From Berberis thunbergii (taxonomy: Eukaryota; Streptophyta; Magnoliopsida; Ranunculales; Berberidaceae): a stretch of DNA of 64,000 bases. Within the stretch, counting starts at the first letter, position 1. The number at the start of each line of letters is the position of its first letter. The position numbers and the translations under genes are program-made. Where the stretch lies: NCBI GenBank assembly GCA_003290165.1, contig QNQO01000521.1, positions 1 to 64,000 of the forward strand, in the 5' to 3' direction. Shown here one piece after another: positions 33,815 through 46,126 of this stretch. The notes under the pieces are model-generated. The model made no database searches. It saw nothing but the letters and a program-made list of their open reading frames with translations, and was not told the origin of the DNA.

Positions 33815-36800
33815 AGGATAATCTCCTCGTCAATTCATTCTCCGCCTGAAAGATGAGGCTAATTTAATGTTAGGTAATCGAGCCATGACAATGTTGGTAA
33901 AGTTCTTAACACCTATTTTGAAAATATTTTTCAATCTTCGAGTCCTTTCAATCTCGAAATTCTTTCTATGTTCTCTCCCTCATCTCTACGGCTGACAATG
34001 AGGCTTTGCTCCCCATTCCTACTGACTCTGAGATTCAAAACATTATTTTTTATATGGGTAGTCAGAAAGCGTCGGTCCCTAATGACTTTCATGCTTATTT
34101 CTTTCAGTATTATTGGGATATAGTGAAGTTGGATGTTTGCGAGGTAGTTAAACATTTTTTTACTACTAGACAGATGGACCTCAAGCTTAATAAAACATCT
34201 ATTGCTCTTATCCCAAAGGTTGGCAACCCAGTCACTCTTGATAAATTTCGCCCTACAGGCTTTTGTAATGTAATCTATAAGGTGATTTAAAAAATCATGG
34301 CAAATCGCAAGAAACCCCTTTTAGATAACATCATCTCTCCTAATCAATGGGCTTTCCTTCCTGGACGATCTACTGCGGATAATGTCAGTCTCGCTCATGA
34401 GACTTTCTTCTAAATGAAACACTATCGAAAAGAGAGAGAGAGAAAAAAAAAAAAGGTTGGATGGCCATTAAGATTAACATGACTAAGGCCTATGATAGAG
34501 TGAAATGGTCTTTCTTGTTACAAATTCTTAGACAACTGGGGTTTACATAAGGATGGATTCAACTTATTGAGCAATGCATCTCCACAGTTTTCCTTCAGGT
34601 CATTCTTAATGGCTCCCATATTTCTTCCATCAAGCCTTCTAAGGGCATTTGGTAAGGGGATCATCTGTCACCATATCTTTTTATTCTGGTTGCTGAAGTT
34701 TTCTCCTGTCTTCTGACCCGAGCGAAAGCTGTAGGGCTCCTCAAAGGCATTAAGATCAAATGTCACTCCTCTTCTCTTAGTCACTTGTTTTATGTAGATG
34801 ATCTCATGGAACATTCTATGGAACATCCGAGCACCGAGCATCCCTTGCGAAAGCCCACTCGGTCAAAGATATTCTCCAACAGTATTGTCTAGCATCAGGT
34901 CAAGGGGTAAATTTTGACAAATCTTCGTTGTATTACGATTCCAATGTTCACCCGAGGAATGCGAAAATGATTAATATGATTTTGAGATCAAAGTTCTACA
35001 ATCCTAAGGACAAATATCTTGGCTAGTCTCTTCTCATGTCTAACAAAAATGTCGTTGATTTCCAATTCCTTATTGATAAAATCAATGTCAAGCTATCAAA
35101 CTGGAAGTCGAAAGTGCTTTCTCAAGCAGGCAGAACAGTTATGATCAAAGTTGTTCTTAACTCCTAATTTACAATAATCAAACTTTTCTTCTTCCCATTT
35201 CGCCCTCAATTTAGGTGGAATGGGACATCAGCTAGCAAAGCTAAGCACATGTGTACCTGAAATCGCATCACTTAACTCGCCATCTGGGCGGCCTTAGTAT
35301 TCCCTCAATGAGGAATAAAAATCTTGCCTTAATGGAAAACGTATGTGGCAAGTCATTTCTTTCCTGTCATTGGCTTCCTTTGCTTGGTGAGACAATCTCA
35401 CTGCATTGGCCCGAATGAAACGATATACCCAATGACAAGTGTTGTCGGGAGACAGTATCGAACTTTTGAGGGAATGTTGGGTTAAACCAAGATTACTTCT
35501 GACTGAATGTCTTTTCAATCCCCAGGCTCCAAATTTGTCAAACAGAATTCAAGAGTTGTGGACCATTCCCAATGATCAACACTCCCAATGGAATGCAAAT
35601 TTAATCAATTCTCTCTTCCCTGCCCATGTGGCTAGTGACATTCAGGATATTTTGATCAGGTGCTCGGATAGCCCTGACATTCTGATCTGGCTCGCGGATA
35701 AAAAAAATGTATTTTCACTGTCAAGAATGCTAACAAGGTGTTTTCTTTAGAGCAATCTGAGTGTTCCAACTCAATCTCTTTGCCACTTAACGTTGATGCT
35801 AAGATGTTAAGAAATTTATGGAGAATCAAGGCGCCTCCTTCTGTCATTTTTTATCTGAAAGCTCAGTCAAAATATTCTCTCCACCATGACCAATTTGTCT
35901 CGATTTCAGCCACCTTTAGAGGATTGTTGTATTTTCTGTCATATAGCCACACAAAAGATGCGACTTATCCGTTCTTCCTCTATCCGGTCATTTACCAACT
36001 CTGGCTAGTCTCGCTCCATCCCAATTGATTGGCTTAATAATAACTTTGGGGTACCCAATACTTCCCTCTTCTTAAAGTTCATGTGGGACATTGTAAACAG
36101 CCACTCAGATATAAAGGAGGAAATGCTCTCTCAGTTTACAACCTTCATTCAGACCCTATGGTAGACACGTAACAACTGTATTTTCTACAAAATCAAATTC
36201 AATGCTCAGAAGTTTCAGTTGTCATTCCATAGCACCCGGACTGTTTGGAAACACCAATAGGTTTCTACAAATTCCACATACACGAGTTGCCGAGGTGCCC
36301 TTACCAATGTTGACACTAACGATCCGGTCTCTATTCATCGTATCCTTGAAACAACTGTTGTTGATATTCGGTTAACTCCTTGTTCCTTTGCGCCATGTCC
36401 TATTGGCCCCCACACTGAGATAACTACTACCCGGATGGTGCTGATCCAGACCCAAATCCTTTCAGCAAGATGTCACTAACTAAACCTTAGATCATCACAG
36501 CTCAATCACATTTCTTTTACACTAGAGCCAAACATGATAGTGGTCACATATTGTGAGACCTGCTGTTTTTATAAAAAAAAAAAAGTTTTTAAAACGGGGT
36601 GTACTTAGCAAAGGTGGTGGGGGCACATAGCCACCCACCCCTTTAAAACAGCTCGACCCCTGCCCTCCCCCTTTCTTCTTCTCTTTCTTTCCTTCTTTCT
36701 TTTTTTTCTGTTCGTAGCAGCGAGCGACGCAGCGCTGCGACGTCGCCTCCTCCATTTTCTTGGCGGTTTTTTGGGTGGATTTTCTTGCCCAATCTCACCT

Positions 36801-39519
36801 CCTCCTCCTCCTCGGTTCGTTTTCTCTTCCCCCTATTTATTTCTCAGTTGTTTTTTTTGAAAAAAAAAAAAAAAAAAAAAAATCAGTTTTCATTTGGGTT
36901 TGGGGTTTGATCGGCTTTTTAGCTCCGATCAGCCGTGTTAGGGCCTTGGTGGCGTCCTTGGGAGCCCTTAGAACCAACATGCAAGACTGTTTTGGGGTTG
37001 CCCAAATTTTTTTTTCAAAAAATCAGGGTGCATGTTTGTTTGGAGGGTTCCTCGGCGTGAAACCGGGCTTTGGGTGCGTGGGCGAGCCTCATTTTCGTGA
37101 CTCTGAGTGTCCTCAGACTCTTTTGTGGGTTGTGGTGCAGTTTGGTAGCGATCAGACCGGTGTAGGGAGGGTTTCGGCGCGTTTTCGCCAAACCTTGGGT
37201 TTCGGCGGGGTGGTTGCCGATTTCCTTTTGGCTGTAAGTATTCCTTTCAGTCACGCGTCGCTTGTATTTATTTATTTATTTCAGTTTTCGGCTAGTTTGC
37301 TCATTTTCGAGCCCGCCTTGCAGTTTTAGAATTTTCGTGGCCTCGCATTCGTGGTATTGCGTGTTTGGAGCTTCGACCGGTAGGAATTGGATTTCGAAAA
37401 AAATCCATTCCGCCAGGTGAGTGGAACTATAATATTATTTTGATAAAATAATTACTTGAAATCCTAAAATGAATTTTTATAGTATACCGTCAATTGTGTA
37501 GAATTGAATCCAAATATGAAATTCGGAGTTTTCAGATATTTCGAGGATTGTGTTAGTTATGTGTGAATGAATTATGCCTTGGACTTTCGGAAAGCATGTT
37601 ATACTTGAATGAAATCGAATAGTAATTTTGGCGTGATTAGGCTTTGGTGTAATGACATGAGACTTGTATGCTTTGTTGTCGAGTTGCATAGCATATCATG
37701 TTTTGTCGTGGATTTTCGAGTCTTGAGCATGTATGATAATCGACTCGAATAAATTTATTGTGGTGATTTGGGTCATGTTGGGACCCTGGCATAGTCGTGG
37801 TTTTATAAAATTGCCGAATTGTTTATGATTGCATGTGGATAGTAGTATAAGTGTGGATAGTACAGATTTGTTTATCATAGTCTTTACATTTGGTTATGTA
37901 CAGATTTGTCATTTGTGCATGTGGATAGTAGTATAAGTGTCTTTACCCCGCTATAATGCCTGTTTGCCGATGCTTAGGAGCTTGCTCGCATCGTGAGTTG
38001 GATGGTGCTGGAGATGACTCGCACCTGACATTGTGGACGCTATTGCATGTGGCAAGCTTGCTGAGGTGCGGTGAGCTCCCGCACGCACTTGCCACTATAG
38101 AGTGCAGTAGGACGGGTCCCGGAGGACGTGCTTTGGAGATTACTCGCTTTCCCTCCCAGCGCGCTTGATTTGGATTATGTTAGGTTGGCCGTGTTAGGCC
38201 AGTCGTTCGGGACGTTTGAGTTTGTATCCTGGCAGATGGCACCCCATTAGGATACAAACAAGCCCGAAGTGATACTGGTGCACGTTGTGGGATGTGTCTG
38301 GGTGAGACACATTCGTAGGGTATGCGGATACCTACGATATGAGACACTTATACAGGATTTTACAGGATTTCTGATTTCAACTTCATTGCTATACCTAGGA
38401 GACTAGGAGGAATTATGAGATTGATTCATTTCCATTGCTTGATATTTACTATGTTTAAATCATGTGAAATGACCGGCATATATTGAAAACTTGTAGTTAT
38501 TGTTGAATTTGAAATATGTGTGTTGTTGCTTGAACTTAGAAACATTATCTTTAGAGACACGGTGTGATTTAGACTTTAGAACTGGTTGTTAATTTATTGT
38601 TGTCTGGCATGAATTTTCCTTGTTTATTATTCCGTTATTTTGTATTTAGTTCGCTCGCACCAGCTAGCTTTGTGCTTTGCTGACCCCGCAAGGGGTGTGC
38701 TTCTATTGGAGTGCAGGCAGTGTTGGAGTTCCTGCTGATCGTGGCGCGTAGGCCTCGATTTCCGTTGTAGGCGTGTTTTGAGCTTTTTGGGTTGTGTCCA
38801 CCCTGTACGGGTATGTTTTGCTTCCTCTGTGTTTCAGATGTACTATATTGTTAAACTAAATGTTTGTATACTGTTTGGTCACTATGACTCTGGCGGGGCG
38901 AATCAAATATATATCTATTTTGTTCAAACTTTAGCGTAGTTTTATTTTCGTTTGTTTATCGTATCAAGAATGTGTTATATTATGATGTTGTGGCCGGTTA
39001 CGATCCGCCTGTGTGCTTGGTAGGTCACGCATCAGCACGCTGCGATTCCCGTGGCGGGTCGGGGCGTGACACATATGATGCAAGTTTTTTCGCCCAATCT
39101 CAACAGGGAACGGTCGGAATTTTTACAGTTAACATGCACGGAAAGGTGCTTGCGCGGGTTGCTTGCCTGATCAAAAGGAAGGTGATGGATAGTACCATGG
39201 CAGAGTGTCATGCAACTGAGGCAGCTCTTTTGCTTATCCAATCTAAATAATGGAGGATAGGTTTTTTGTTGGGAGACTCGGGGATACTTCTCTCTATTCT
39301 ACAGGATGACTAAATGCAACCTAGAGCAACCATTGACTGGGTGTGGCGACCTCTAATTAGTAGCATTCAGCGATTGCTTTCTCTTCACAATTTTTGGTTT
39401 TGTAATTTTATCCATAGAGACCACAATTATGAGACTTACAATCTTGTTACTGTAGCAGGCCAACAGTATTGTAACTCTTACTAGTAATATATGCTATATG
39501 GTTTTAACAAAAAAAAAAA
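33815..39519 (+). mobile_element. LINE retrotransposon 2, 5'-truncated, interrupted by a solo LTR
   Basis: It starts within ORF2 at FILRLKDEAN, homologous to the same region of LINE 1 (about 23980). The reverse transcriptase is well visible: TSIALIPKVGNP and FRPTGFCNVIYK (34195-34290), NQWAFLPGRSTADN (about 34340), MTKAYDRVKW (34480) and the catalytic LFYVDDL (34785-34805). The zf-RVT region (LLRECWVKPRLLLTECLFNP, 35450; WRIKAPPSVIFYLKAQ, 35820) follows. After the 36552-39071 insertion the RNase H domain continues (DASFFAQSQQGTVGI, about 39075) and the element ends in an A run at 39509-39519. Stops and frameshifts show it is inactive. It retains the RT core that LINE 1 lost. Confidence 0.87.
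36552..39071 (+). mobile_element. Probable solo LTR (2.5 kb) nested in LINE 2
   Basis: It starts TGTGAGACCTG and ends GGGGCGTGACA, flanked by catat at 36547-36551 and 39072-39076. LINE 2 coding resumes directly after it. No gag or pol is present. The 3' end and the accagcta...gctgacccc block (about 38660-38690) match the solo LTR at 28075-30701 in opposite orientation. The 189-codon frame at 36760-37329 has no recognisable domain and is probably chance. An A run lies at about 36860-36881. Confidence 0.83.
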
Positions 39520-41859
39520 TCTCTTCTTCATTATCACTGTTTATTTATTTATTTGTACGATCTATCCCTCCTTGTGATATGGGTAGGGGAGAGAGTTCCT
39601 TAAAGATTCACTATGAACAACACATATCTTTATGTTTATACTAACTCAGTGCAGAAAGTTTTTTAATCCAGAAAAAAATGCTTGCGGGGGTTCCTACAAA
39701 TGAGCTTCACACATAGTTTAGGGCCTTTAAGCTATTGGGATGATTTGGAGGAAACTAAACAATAAAACTTCAAGGATGTTCATAAGCATGTTCAATTGGG
39801 AGACATTGTGCATAATAGAATAGAACGAGGTGATATGAGTAAGTTTCACAATGAAGCCTTGGGTCATGTTAGCAGGTTCAGGACAAATTTTGTAAGAAAA
39901 TATTCCATGGCATCTATGCATATGGCTTCGAAAAACCATTGGCTATACAACAGATGGCTGCAACATGGACGGGTTCAACCTACAAACTCGAGATTTAGGT
40001 GGGATGGGCAATACCTAAGTTGGGTTATGATCGGTTACCTCATCATTTTATTCAACCCAGAAAAATTGGGTTGGGCATAGGAATTGAGTTGCCCAGCCCG
40101 TACCTACCCGAGACCAATATACACATGGCTAATGACTTTGAACATATTGTCAATTAGCAAAATTTTAATATTTCATATCGTAAATATTCTTTTGACATGA
40201 ACATTAAATTCAAATTACTTTTTCTATGTGACATTCAATATTTTACACAATATTTTTTTTATAGTTACTTAATATTTTTTTTATAGTTACTAGGTAGATA
40301 AGAATTAATTTATTGCAAATACGGAAAATGAAAGTTTGAAGAGCTACTATTAGATTTTTATTTTTTTATTTTGTCTTTTTTTTTAAGTATTTTAAGAGTT
40401 TAACCATTGAGCAAGTAATTTTTTTATGAACAACTTAAAGATCTCAATGGAATTGAAATATATAAGCTCAATTTATCTGATTGTATCAATTTTGTTGAAA
40501 TTATTTGCTAAACTCGCACATTTAGGATAAACACTTAGTTAACTAACATGACTTATGCGGGGGCCAACCAGACACTAAAATGTTAAGGTTGGGTTGGTCA
40601 TGGGCACATACAGAGCAACTCAAGATTTGGGTTGGGCTGAGCGAATGGGCAAAGCATTGAAACAATGGGTTGGTCACTGGCAATGCTTTCAAGTTTCAAC
40701 CCTTGGTTTGGGCTTATGATGTATTGTTAATTAGGTTTCAGAGTTGCAAGTCATTGAAAGTTCAATCACAAATTTTTGATGCAAAATGTGTTGTTAGCTC
40801 AGATTAGATCTAAGCGGTTCACTCTGCTTTTGATTGGTGCCAAGTTTCAAGCTGGAGGGTTCAGTGAGGTAAGTAAAAACGACCAAAGATGGAGTTGCCC
40901 TGCCCCTAGTCACCAACATTAGCAATGCCAAATTCACCTAAAAGTGTAAGTGCTGATTAAAGGTGTAAACATGTGTTCCAAGGTGAACATGATTGTCCTG
41001 CATGTTTCAATCACTATAAGCTAACTGTAAGAGGGATCAAAATGTTATGGGGTCTCAAGATCCAAGCTCTTGACCCACTATATGCGTCCATATGGTATCT
41101 GGAATTCCTAGAAGAGTCTGTGACATGATCAAGAGAAAACACTATATACTAGAGATATCAAGTTACTAGTTCTTGTGAGTTCATCATCTCACCCTTTGGG
41201 TTACTCAAGTAGTGTTAAGGTTCAGATGTTAATAATACAGACTGATTTGAAGTTTTGTTGGAGTTTGGCTAAAAAATGATTAAAACCACCAGTGTCCTGA
41301 AAAAAATAAAGTCATTAGCATATTGGATATATATGCTATCTTCCCCAGAGTTGTAGGATCACTTTGAAGGATTATTCCTTGACGACCACTGTTATATTTA
41401 GCTTCAGTTACCTTCCTTCATAGACTCACGGGTTATGTTTTACAGCTCAAAAGCCACTTCCCGAATAAAGATATGTTTATGTCGCAAGCCTTTTGATTTC
41501 ATTCGATCCCTTCAAAGTCAGGAAACAATGGCATTAATCTCGTTAGTTGATGCAAGATTCCCTAATATTGATCCTTTTTTGCTCTTCAAATTTGTATGTA
41601 TCAGGTTTACGCCTCACATGTTTGTCCATTGGACCATTAATTCTGAGCTTGACATGTACATTTAGATTGAGCTTGTGGTGGTGGGCATATATACTACCAT
41701 TCTGAAGTTTTTCTAGACTAAAAGGCAAGAAAAGAGGGAGGGGAAGGAAGGGATTATGGGAGTGAGAAAGAAGAAGAAGAAGATGGGCGCCATTATTCCA
41801 ATTTAGGCAGCACCATAATTACTCCTATACAAATTACACAAAATATGGTACCATCAGAG
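39520..41859. other. Unassigned sequence, partly transposon-like
   Basis: About 39970-40720 contains scattered 'gggttgggc' / 'cccaacc' motifs near both ends that look like a decayed MITE, but no termini can be fixed. No gene is recognised in the remainder. Confidence 0.35.
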
Positions 41860-44190
41860 ATTCTTTTGTCAAGAAATTTGGAGTCTTAATTTATTCCACA
41901 AAGATTCAAAAAACTTTTAGCAACAACACTAACTCACTAAGTGGATCAAATTGGATGACAAAAACAGTAATTTTGACATTCGTCTCATAAATCATTTACA
42001 AAGTATCAAACCTACACTGCCACTAAAATGTATTTTTATCCAAAATAATTCTCCAAACAATGTTTTAGGTTTTGTTCTTTAATGTGTGTAGCCAAAGATG
42101 AATCAATTAGATGATATTTTGCTCACTATTTTGATACGGTTGCTCTTTTTGGTTATATGGTTGACGTAATACGCATCGACTATAAAGTTTGGTGCCAATG
42201 GAACAAATAAAAGGGGTTCGTATTTGTTGTTTCCCTATATATTATAATGGATGGTGGCAGTGGAATAACTAAAGAAGGTTTGCCATTTTGCAATTATTTT
42301 TTTGTTGAAAGAATTCTAAATAGTAAATTCTATAACCCAATGTAGAGAATCCCTGCCCATTTGCAGTATAAAACTCATTACTGATGTTTAATGATAATTT
42401 CACCAGTAGATATTAGAATAAATGGATAAATAACAACTACTAATTTGTGTATTAGAGAGTTATTTAATGTAATTAAATGCTATTTTGATACCATTTTTAT
42501 TTTTTTGTTGCATATAAGTAGGGGATGGTGCTCATATTCGTTTTGTTCATTGTGTGGTGTTTTGATGTACAATTAAGGATGGGAGAGCAATAACCTTCAA
42601 CAGGGTGAAGCCTTACTTGGCTATGGTGTTCATTCAAGTTGGTTTAGCTGATGTAATATTCCCCCCCCCCCCCCGCACCACCACTATGCACTATGACATG
42701 TCTCAAACAACGATATCATCCCCAACTTAGACACCTGTCACATCCGAGTGTATTGGGGTTTTTACTACGAACGGAGCTCAACTAATCACTTAGTGCTAAC
42801 CATCATGTTGGAATTTATTCTAAGTAGATTCAACTCTTGCTGCATAAACAAAGGTAATTATAAGTGGAGACAACTTTTTTTGCCTTGATTTTTTTTTTCT
42901 TCCTGTTTTTATCGTGAGATAAGACTTTACGATGTGGTAGTATGAGCTCTATTTTAGTATCCTTACAAATGTGTGTGATTCAATGGGACAGATCACAATA
43001 TTGCATGTAGATTTTTAATTCATGTAAAGTAAAAAAACCACTCATTCTCACCCATTTTTTATTAAACGATGGAGTCTGTATAACTCTTATCTCTCAATTT
43101 CCAAGTAGAAAGTATTTTTATAAGGTCTGTTCTAATGTGATTTGTATACTGTGAGACGCCTGACATGGATGCTTGAGATAGTCGCACACACATCATATGA
43201 ATTAAACCCACAATTTAATTAATTCAATTATTGAGATAGCATGCAAACTTGCTAAGTTCTTGGGTCTTTGAATCAATTTAGTGGGATCTTATAGTGATCA
43301 TGACCTTCTTGGCATTCTATTCAATTATTGATGTAAAGAGATCTTCTTCTTTTTTAAATGTAGCAATCATAAGGTTATCTTTTCTAATGAAAATTGAGAT
43401 TCATTTTGAAGGAATGCATATTCTCACCCAAAAGATGAAAATATAGAATCTTTTGTTCATGTACATACTTGATTCAAGATTCAAACAACCTCTATTATTA
43501 TTATTCCACTTATAAAGTCCTAAATTCATCACGAATGGTAATGAGATTTTCATTATAAATTTTTTATTGCACAAACTTAAAATCTAACTATTGTATCGAG
43601 CTACAATTTTGAGATTTTTCCCATGCACTTTCCTCCACAAAAAACCAATCAAACAAAGCATGCACATGACTCATGACAAGAGTAGATACAATTTCTTTGT
43701 CATGTAAAGGGGTCAAAAGTAGGTTCTTAATTATCATAATGCGTCAATGGGGTACTAGCTCAACTGATAGATTTGGACAGATGGCATTGGGATGGGAGGG
43801 TTTAAGGGGATAAAAACTTATATATATAACATAATTAATGCACGTACCCTAAAATATTTGAATATGTGAATTATACCTAATAAATTATTTCTATGGTACA
43901 ATTCTAGATGCCTTTTTCCTTCCCTTTTTTTTGTGGATTCTTCATTCCACAAAGATTCAAGACTTTTAGCTACATTAACTAACAAAGTGGGTCCAAATTA
44001 GATACAAAGACTTAAACAGTAAGTTTGACACTCTTCAAATAAATCATTCAGAAAGTAACCTAATTAAATTGCTACTAAAATAGTAAAATATCATTTCATC
44101 CAAAATAATTCTCCAAAACACTAAATATATGTTTTAGGGTTTTGTTGTTTTAAAGTGTGGGTCACCAAAGATCAATCATTTTATCTCATC
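41860..44190. repeat. Duplicated WAT1 upstream block (41860-42100 and 43925-44190)
   Basis: The two sub-blocks share in order 'attccacaaagattcaa', 'cttttagc', 'taactcac/taactaac...aagtgg', 'aaataatt/ccaaaataattctccaa' and 'gttttaggttttgtt/gttttagggttttgtt', then 'ccaaagat(g/c)aatca'. Text at 42300-42360 (taaattctataacccaatgtagagaatccct) also resembles 46350-46390. Together with the exon 1 relic at 42579 this suggests an old duplication of the WAT1 promoter and first exon. A 14-base C run lies at about 42661. Confidence 0.6.
42579..42661 (+). pseudogene. Relic of WAT1-related exon 1
   Basis: ATGGGAGAGCAA at 42579 parallels ATGGGAGGCCAA of the intact gene at 48152. After a short deletion it continues in frame as TFNRVKPYLAMVFIQVGLAD, matching residues around TFNKLKPYLAMVSLQVGFAG of the intact protein. 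Homology stops at the C run near 42661. A TAA falls directly after the fourth codon. It is a fragment only. Confidence 0.75.
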
Positions 44191-45894
44191 ACACTGGTTT
44201 TGGATATGACATTTTCTTAATTAGGTAGCTGTCTGAGTTCAATTGATTTTGGAATAATGACATTTTCTTAATAAAATAATTTGATCAACCACAATTATTT
44301 AATCAGCGTACGTACGTATCGCACTAGGTGATGCATGGAACTCAACGTCACGCGTGAATGGTGGATGATTGAATTCCAACAATCCATGTAGTGACTTACG
44401 GAAATTTTTATCATAATGACATAATCTGTATTTTAAATAATCAAAAGTTTTAGTGGTCTAATTATAAGCTGATTAGAGATGATGCTTCAATATCACAATA
44501 ATGAGGATGACAATATATAATTATAAAGTTGTTGAAGATATTCTAGGGTTTGTCTACCATATCTTAGAGGGTGTAGATCCACTAATGGAGTAATTTTATT
44601 TTTAATTTATCTGTATTCTTGTTATTTCGATGAGACATGTCACTACTGTAAGATCTCACTTTTTTTTTTTTATTTTTTTTATTTTAAGTAAGCAGAGGTT
44701 ATTTAGAATCCCCAAACCTAAAAATAAGAATCAAGATGATTACATTATCTCGCAAATTTTTCCATTCTTTTCGTCATACACTATTTTCTTGAGATCTTCC
44801 ATATAAGAGCTAGGAATGATGACAAGAAAAGAATTCCTAGGATAAATTTCAGTCAAATAGTCATCTAATTTCTGAATTACAAAGGATCGAGTTCTGATAT
44901 GGCAGCGAATCATTATTATGCTATATGTTTTTCTAGATCGAGAGCACTATAACTTTAGAGCAGATCTTTGATAAGACTCGTCGTGTGGGTAAAACTCCTG
45001 TGAACTTATCGTCAGATGACGTTAACATGACCAGACAAAGCTAGATAATGGTATACACAAGGATCCTACTGCGCGCCAGATGAGAGGTTTACTGTTGGAT
45101 TATTCTTTCTTAATTTCAATTGTTGTATGATGAGTAATCCTCTACCTAGATACCATTATGGTGAAGTACACTTCAGTATTGAGAATCCTTTTGTTTGGTT
45201 ATTGTTTTCAAGTAGGAGGTGCCTACTGACTTTGTGAAAGACAATTTGGTATAAAAGTCAGTAATCTTGTGACTTGAATTGATGACAAAGAGTGTGAAAT
45301 CAATATTTTTAAACTGAATGGGATAAATTTTTGCGATAGAATTAGAATCCCACTCTGCTATATATACTCAATAAAGTAGTATAAACTCTTTTGAGGATTG
45401 TCTTCCATAATCTCAAATTCTCAACCCAACTATACCTATGCCATTGCATTCCTAATGTTAACTCAAAATTTGTATCTGTACTGTGAAATTTTCAACATGT
45501 TTATCAAGCTACAAATATATAAATGAGCTTAAAGAAAAATCAATGGACCTTCAAAAAACTCTTAACTGTTTGATTTATACAAGGATGGAAATCAGCTAGG
45601 TTCAGATTTTTTTTTTTATTTACATTTTATATAAGTTGTTTCCTGCATGAGTTGTTTGTTTTATAAAACACAGAACTTCTTTTTTATTTTTAAAACCGAG
45701 CATGCATGATTTTATAACATCTGCCAGAACTAATCAAATACCATTGCTAGGATTTGAACCATGGGCTTGTATGTCATCTACCACAAGTCTTACATTTGCC
45801 AGGATTTAAATATCCCAAAACTTATTAAATACTGCCAATGGGGTATCAACATAGCTTTGTAGACTACTTGTAGCGAATGAAATCATAAGTCTTA
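44191..45894. other. Unassigned intergenic sequence
   Basis: AT-rich, with no coding homology. A B-box-like ggttcaaatcc (minus strand, about 45752-45762) suggests a decayed SINE fragment, but without an A box at the expected spacing or a tail. Confidence 0.4.
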
Positions 45895-46126
45895 CACTAC
45901 ACCAAATTGACATTTTTGTAACAACCCTCAAAACAGTATCACTTTTGAAGTATAACAATTTTACACATTTTCACAAACAAAATGATACAATAATTGTATC
46001 ACCGTGAAGAGTATAGTTATAAAAGTGATATTATTCATGATAATCCAACTTATTGTATCATTTTTTTTGTGTTACTGTTTTTCATTTTTTTGAGAGTTGT
46101 TACAAAAGTGTCAATTTGATGTAGTA
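45895..46126. mobile_element. CACTA-type MITE with TTA target duplication
   Basis: The left end CACTACACCAAATTGACA and the right end (reverse complement TACTACATCAAATTGACA) form inverted repeats that extend through 'tttttgtaacaac / cttttgtaacaac'. The 3-bp duplication tta lies at 45892-45894 and 46127-46129, as expected for CACTA elements. Length is 232 bp with no coding capacity. The right terminal base differs from canonical CACTA (T instead of C). Confidence 0.85.

Noticed and set aside
36760..37329. 189-codon plus-strand ORF
   Set aside because: It lies wholly inside a solo LTR, has a run of lysines from a poly(A) tract and no recognisable domain; probably chance.
39970..40720. MITE with gggttgggc ends
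   Set aside because: Motifs are scattered and no matching termini or target duplication could be fixed.
45740..45895. Second SINE beside the CACTA MITE
   Set aside because: Only an isolated B-box-like motif; no A box, tail or duplication could be tied to it.
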